Assembly (NCBI RefSeq): GCF_000281045.1
Contig: NW_008246221.1
Coordinates: forward strand, 2,040-24,033
Direction of reading: 5' to 3'
Origin: Saprolegnia diclina VS20
Lineage: Eukaryota > Oomycota > Saprolegniomycetes > Saprolegniales > Saprolegniaceae
DNA: 21,994 nucleotides
A model generated the notes under the pieces. That model saw only the letters and a list, made by a program, of their open reading frames with translations. It was not told the origin of the DNA and did not search any database. The position numbers and the translations under genes are program-made. Positions 17,938 to 21,994 of the stretch are shown piece by piece (the first letter of the stretch is position 1; every line of letters starts with the position of its first letter).

Positions 17938-18855
17938 TTAGGCCATGGAGCCATCCTTGGCGCCCGAGCGCGCGACAACGCAGGCCATGACGAGCACGAC
18001 GAGCGCCGCGATCGCAAAGATGAGCGCGCCGATCGCAATCTTGTTGGCAAACGACTTGAAGAGGTCGAGGACCGCCGGGCGGCACTTGGGGTACACGACG
18101 TCGGTGGCCGTGTCGTACTTGTTGGTTTCAATATAAGAGAGGCACCACGAGGCGGTCGACGTCGTGAGCGGGCAGTTGTCCTGGCCCCACTTGTAGAGGT
18201 CCGAAAAGTCGACGTCCTCGGTCTTCTTGCACTCGTCGCAGATCGTCTTGAACGTCTTGACGTTGAGTTCGACGAGCGAGCCCGCCGCCGTCGAGTTGAG
18301 GCTCTTGCAGAGCCCCGAGAGGCCCGTTTGGTCGTTCGCGTTGAGGTTGAGCGCCTTGATGATGGGCGTGAGCGCCGACGAAGTCGAGGGCGAAAAGATG
18401 GCAATCGCGTCGCCGAGGCTGCCAGCGGCGCAGTAGTGCTGGAGCATGACGCCGCAGTACGCCGTGTCAAAAGCCTCAGCCACCGACTTTTCAGCGTCCT
18501 CGGCCGGGAACTTGGCGTCGCTCCACTTGTTGGCGGTCGACGCACCGGCAAAGCCCGTGATCATGATGAGGATGAAGATCGCGAGCGCGACAAACACGAA
18601 AAAGCTGTACGTGTAGAGGAGGCACTTCTGGCGCTTGAGCGCGCCCATGAGGCCCATGAACGCGATGAGGAGCACGAGCACGCCAAAGGCGAGGATGAGG
18701 TTGAACGTGGTCGTCGTCGAGCCGTTGGACGCCGACTCAAAGATGTTGGACCATCCCGACGACGTCGACGCGCCGACCCAGATGAGCAGCGCGCCAGCGA
18801 CGACGAACGCGAGGTTGAGCACGATGAGCGTGACCTTCGAGATGTCGGTGCACAT
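17938..18855 (-). CDS. Tetraspanin-like four-helix membrane protein
   Basis: Predicted 305-residue protein with the tetraspanin layout. TM1 is at residues ~8-28, with a small loop to 50. TM2 is at ~51-73, a short cytosolic turn with basic residues (LKRQK) follows, then TM3 at ~79-104. A large extracellular loop spans ~105-272, then TM4 at ~273-294 and a short tail. The large loop has eight cysteines (134, 142, 183, 206, 209, 228, 238, 258), enough for four disulfides, but lacks the canonical CCG motif. Tetraspanins organise membrane microdomains and are known from oomycetes. The start at 18855 is chosen because TM1 begins eight residues later; the frame stays open upstream to 19128 but that part looks non-coding. 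A CCAAT box lies 83 bp upstream. There are no introns. Confidence 0.75.
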   Translation of the reverse strand: MCTDISKVTLIVLNLAFVVAGALLIWVGASTSSGWSNIFESASNGSTTTTFNLILAFGVLVLLIAFMGLMGALKRQKCLLYTYSFFVFVALAIFILIMITGFAGASTANKWSDAKFPAEDAEKSVAEAFDTAYCGVMLQHYCAAGSLGDAIAIFSPSTSSALTPIIKALNLNANDQTGLSGLCKSLNSTAAGSLVELNVKTFKTICDECKKTEDVDFSDLYKWGQDNCPLTTSTASWCLSYIETNKYDTATDVVYPKCRPAVLDLFKSFANKIAIGALIFAIAALVVLVMACVVARSGAKDGSMA

Positions 18856-18937
18856 AGTGGCTGGTGGTAGCGAAAAGGCAAACTGAACACGACGGTGCCG
18901 AGCGTGCAAATTTTCGAACACAACTGCGCCGGTTGTG

Positions 18938-18942
18938 ATTGG
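18938..18942 (-). promoter_or_regulatory. CCAAT box of the tetraspanin-like gene
   Basis: ATTGG on the plus strand (CCAAT on the coding strand), 83 bp upstream of the start codon. The distance and context resemble the CCAAT boxes at the other promoters in the window. Confidence 0.45.
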
Positions 18943-19682
18943 TGGTCGGATTTTTTGCGGACGATCTTGGGTCGTATCCGGACATGTATCCACCACCGAA
19001 GAAGAGTCCTCACTTTCTAGTCGATGAAGAGAAGGTCTGCGTTCGCTGGTCGTGCGTCGCGAGGTCGTACCGTATTCTAATGCGTTTGCTCGATGATCTA
19101 TTCGCTGCGGTATTCCCCGTACGTTCACCTCGGCCGAGCCGACGAACGATTCTCATGACACGACGTCTTCCGTTCTATGCAGCCAGTGTTGACGGTGCGT
19201 GGCAGAAGCCGCGGTGGGGCCGGAAGAAGCAAGCGCGTTCGGAGAAAATGAAAACGCCCAAGGATGCAAAGCAAGGACATTGACGTATTCAGCGTGTTCG
19301 TGCATACACCAGCGCAAATGGATCGGGCAAGTGACACATTCATTGACAGTCACCCCCAAGAAACGACGCTCTGATGCTTCCTCTGATAGTGCACATGCGA
19401 CTAGTACGCGTAAACACAGCACTCGCGAAGTGCTGACCTCAGGAACAAGCTCACGGCGTCCTTGAGCGACACTGTAAGATTGTATACGGCAGGCGTGCAG
19501 TGTGGTCAGACGGGCCACGAGAGCACCTTGTGCATTGTGTTGACATGGGAATCGAAGGAGCCCCCAACGCCACGGATCGGACCAAGCAGTGCACATCACG
19601 GGGTGGGTGCTTCGGTGGCTTCGATGCGTCCTGGTGGCGGCATTCTGGGGGCGTCAGCCATTAGCCCCGAATTGATCCAAGA

Positions 19683-19690
19683 TGACGTCA
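19683..19690. promoter_or_regulatory. Perfect CRE/ATF-like palindrome TGACGTCA
   Basis: An 8-bp palindrome identical to the bZIP (CREB/ATF) consensus. It lies 332 bp upstream of the carboxypeptidase start and 828 bp upstream of the divergent tetraspanin start. A single occurrence could be chance. Confidence 0.3.
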
Positions 19691-19968
19691 CGACAGCACC
19701 CCAGTGAAGACCAGAAGAAGGCATTCGACTCACGACCTCGGAACCAAAAATGCCTCGGAACCCACCACGGTCATCAGTCGAGATATTAGCAGTTGAGATC
19801 GGTTGAGATACGAGCGCGTCAAGATGTTCGTCGACGAGATCGACCAGCTCCTCGACACATCTCAGAGCTTAGAAGCGAGCATGACGTGCCGGACGCTCCA
19901 GTGGCGTGCGGGCAAGAAAGGGCACGAAGCGCAGCTGGATGCTTCAAGCTTTGAGATTGCACTATATT

Positions 19969-19994
19969 CTGATTGGCTGTTGTGAGCCAATCAG
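19969..19994 (+). promoter_or_regulatory. Inverted CCAAT pair before the carboxypeptidase
   Basis: CTGATTGGCT and AGCCAATCAG form perfect 10-bp inverted arms around a 6-bp spacer, ending 21 bp before the ATG at 20015 and 78 bp before the ATG at 20072. The short distance to 20015 makes the 20072 start attractive. A hairpin is possible, but two facing NF-Y sites is the simpler reading. Confidence 0.6.
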
Positions 19995-20014
19995 CGCAAA
20001 GGCCATCTGAGCAC

Positions 20015-21646
20015 ATGACCGGCAGCCGGAATGGCAGCCACTTGCGCATCCCCTCTCCAAGCCGCAGGACAATGGAGTCTGCACCGCTGCTGCACCCGCC
20101 GTCCGCGCCGTCCTCAGCCTCGTACACCAAGCCACTGGCACTCGGCCTCGCTGTCGCCTCGCTCGTGTCAATCGCGCTCCTTGGGTCGTCGGCGTCGCCG
20201 CAGGTGCCCCACGCCAACCTCCCCGCGCTTTCGCTGAGCTCGTCGAGTAAGGTGACGCCCGAGTCGTTCACTGGCGACCTCCGCGACCGCTGCAACGTCT
20301 CGTTCTTGGAGCAGAATCTCGACCACTTTACAGCGTCGCATGGCACGTACCAGCAGCGCTACTTTGCGTGCGCCGAGCACTGGACGCCGGGCACGGGGCC
20401 CATCTTCTTCTACACGGGCAACGAAGGCGACGTCGAAATGTACTTGACGCACACGGGCTTGATGTGGGAGAACGCCGCCGACTTTGGCGCCATGCTCGTC
20501 TTTGCCGAGCACCGGTACTTTGGCCAGTCGATCCCATTCAACGGGACGTTCTCCAAGGAGAACATGCGGTTCCTCTCGGTCGAGCAAGCCCTCGGCGACT
20601 ACGCAGTCCTTGTCGAGCACGTCAAGGAGGCGTACAACGTCTCGCGGGATAGCGCGCTCATCACGTTTGGCGGTTCGTACGGCGGTATGCTCGCCGCGTG
20701 GTTCCGCCAAAAGTACCCGTACCTCGTCGACGGCGCGATCGCCGCCTCAGCGCCGCTTCTCGCGTTCGAAGGCGAGTCCCCGCCGATTGACAACGAAGCT
20801 TTTAGCCGTATTGTGACGTTTGGCGCAACGCCCGCGGCCGGCTCGTCGGCCAACTGCGTGCCCAACATCCGCCAAGCGTCGGCGGCCGTGCGGGCGGCCG
20901 CGACGACGCCCGAGGGTCGCCAGAGCCTCAAGAGCGCGCTCCAGCTCTGCTACGCACCGACGACGGAGGCCGAGGCCACGTCGCTCGTCGACTTGTTTAC
21001 GGGTGTCTTTGGCGACCTTGCGATGGGCAACTACCCGTACCCGTCGTCTTACATAGCCGAGAACCTGCCGGGGTATCCGTACCGTGCGGCGTGCGAGCAC
21101 TTGGCGCCCGACTTTGCCAACGATACGAGCCGCCTCCTGAATGGGATCAAGGACGCGGCCGGCGTCCTCTTCAACTCGACGGGCACCTTGCGCTGCTACG
21201 ACTGGAACGCGACGGCGCCGGTCCAGACGGAGAATTTCTGGTCGTACCTCTGGTGCTCGGAGATGTACATGCCGTTTGACCAGAACGGCGTCGATGACTT
21301 TTTCCCGGTAAGCTTCCACAACGAGACGCGGGACGCGGCCCAGTGCCTCGAGAACTGGGGCGTCGAGCTGCGCCCGCGCTGGGCCAACACGGTCTTTGGC
21401 GGCGTCGACGGCCTCAAGTACTCGTCCAACATTGTGTTTTCGAATGGCAACTACGACCCGTGGTCGGGCTACGGCGTCTTGGCGTCACTGAGCGACTCGC
21501 TCATCGCTGTCGAGATTGACGGCGGCGCACACCACCTCGACCTCATGTTTAGTAACCCGTTGGACCCAGTCTCGGTCGTCAAGGCGCGCAAGCTCGAGCT
21601 GCACCAAATTCGCCGGTGGATCCACGAGAAGAAGGCCAACAAATAA
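20015..21646 (+). CDS. Serine carboxypeptidase S28 (lysosomal Pro-X carboxypeptidase-like)
   Basis: Predicted 543-residue peptidase of MEROPS family S28 (PRCP/DPP7-like), which cleaves at proline-containing termini, usually in lysosomes, vacuoles or outside the cell. The catalytic triad is visible: Ser221 in GGSYGGMLAAW, Asp481 in NGNYDPWSGYG and His506/507 in GGAHHLDL. The family start motif FLEQNLDHF and the C-terminal helix ending RRWIHEK are present, and length is normal. The N-terminus has a ~39-residue polar tail, then a hydrophobic segment (residues ~40-58) that fits a signal anchor. The tail includes ESAPLL, an acidic dileucine sorting motif. The second in-frame ATG at 20072 begins MESAPLL and would still keep the motif and anchor; it is better placed relative to the CCAAT pair. 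There are no introns. Function in the vacuole is an inference. Confidence 0.95.
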   Translation: MTGSRNGSHLRIPSPSRRTMESAPLLHPPSAPSSASYTKPLALGLAVASLVSIALLGSSASPQVPHANLPALSLSSSSKVTPESFTGDLRDRCNVSFLEQNLDHFTASHGTYQQRYFACAEHWTPGTGPIFFYTGNEGDVEMYLTHTGLMWENAADFGAMLVFAEHRYFGQSIPFNGTFSKENMRFLSVEQALGDYAVLVEHVKEAYNVSRDSALITFGGSYGGMLAAWFRQKYPYLVDGAIAASAPLLAFEGESPPIDNEAFSRIVTFGATPAAGSSANCVPNIRQASAAVRAAATTPEGRQSLKSALQLCYAPTTEAEATSLVDLFTGVFGDLAMGNYPYPSSYIAENLPGYPYRAACEHLAPDFANDTSRLLNGIKDAAGVLFNSTGTLRCYDWNATAPVQTENFWSYLWCSEMYMPFDQNGVDDFFPVSFHNETRDAAQCLENWGVELRPRWANTVFGGVDGLKYSSNIVFSNGNYDPWSGYGVLASLSDSLIAVEIDGGAHHLDLMFSNPLDPVSVVKARKLELHQIRRWIHEKKANK

Positions 21647-21994
21647 AGCATTTGGATAACCTTTTGTACAAAATGATGGTTTTACAAAATGATGGTTTTT
21701 TTATGTTTCATCGCGACGCTTCTCGCACCCAAACGTGCCACGTCATAGTGTAATCTGAGTGTACTTCAACCGACCAGCAACCACATTCACTTCGTGAAGT
21801 ACGTCCAACCAAAGATAATAAACCAAGGGAAAGATACTTGTACTAATTTATTTTCCTAGATCCGACACAAGCAAACGCGTGTCAGCAAGGCATCATGCTG
21901 CCAGTAGCACCATCCCCGATGCTGTGAGTGATGGCTTGTGGACCCCTTTTGTTCCGAGTGCGTCATTTTGATCCCACTTGATCAAATTCCCCAT
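21647..21994. other. 3' flank of the carboxypeptidase gene
   Basis: About 350 bp of relatively AT-rich sequence to the window end. It contains the 2 x 16 bp repeat just after the stop and no supported gene. It is probably 3' untranslated and intergenic sequence. Confidence 0.5.
21667..21698 (+). repeat. Tandem 16-bp repeat, two copies
   Basis: TACAAAATGATGGTTT occurs twice in exact tandem, about 20 bp after the carboxypeptidase stop codon, so it is probably within the 3' untranslated region. Confidence 0.85.

Larger units (their letters stand above)
18943..20014. other. Long intergenic region, divergent promoters
   Basis: About 1.1 kb between divergent genes. It holds a TGACGTCA palindrome (19683-19690), two copies of CCTCGGAACC (19736 and 19753, 17 bp apart), a short coding-like frame from 19824, and the CCAAT inverted repeat at 19969-19994. 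Longer open frames on both strands lack domain-like content and coding bias. No RNA gene or mobile element is recognised. Confidence 0.5.

Noticed and set aside
17923-18870. 315-codon plus-strand frame over the tetraspanin-like gene
   Set aside because: Charged, low-complexity shadow of a minus-strand gene with four clear membrane helices.
1-21994. CRISPR arrays, insertion sequences, rRNA, bacterial operons
   Set aside because: No regularly spaced repeats, transposase, terminal inverted repeats or rRNA-like sequence were seen, and the introns show the DNA is eukaryotic.

Overview
The window is nuclear DNA from a GC-rich, intron-bearing microbial eukaryote, most likely an oomycete of the Saprolegnia/Achlya/Aphanomyces group. 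The reasons are tightly packed genes on both strands, coding frames with strong G/C at third positions, very short spliceosomal introns (41-70 bp, nearly all ending in TAG), CCAAT boxes close to start codons, and eukaryote-specific proteins (NOC3, a tetraspanin, an S28 carboxypeptidase). The group assignment is an inference from style and gene content; nothing here identifies a species.

Layout. Positions 1-7711 hold three intronless paralogues of the SLC1/DAACS amino-acid transporter family: two on the plus strand (671-2431, 3151-4893) and one on the minus strand (5843-7711), which faces the second. A candidate small secreted protein (from 5410) sits between the two convergent copies. Positions 8472-16963 are a plus-strand run of three intron-rich genes: a long coiled-coil/disordered protein that resembles the centrosomal protein Kizuna (12 exons), a protein joining a likely OB-fold, a CCCH zinc finger and a Rossmann methyltransferase (7 exons), and the ribosome-biogenesis factor NOC3 (8 exons). 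I built these exon models by hand; all phases close and each gives one open frame. Positions 17036-18855 are on the minus strand: an unrecognised helical protein that converges on NOC3, and a tetraspanin-like membrane protein. Positions 20015-21646 encode a membrane-anchored S28 serine carboxypeptidase.

What stands out. In all three transporters the two aspartates that bind sodium in known SLC1 structures are asparagine, the substrate-arginine position is cysteine, and the HP2 tip is altered. This suggests a divergent subfamily, probably for neutral amino acids and with changed cation coupling. Other points of interest are the OB/CCCH/methyltransferase fusion, inverted pairs of CCAAT boxes in three promoters, a cluster of four TAACCGG sites, a probable GC-AG intron that removes an in-frame stop, and a protein repeat whose first two copies are identical in amino acids but differ at nine synonymous codons.

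The genes do not form one pathway. The transporter cluster looks like a local duplication family. The middle block is housekeeping (ribosome assembly, a probable RNA methyltransferase, a probable centrosome or basal-body component). The right-hand genes act in membranes.
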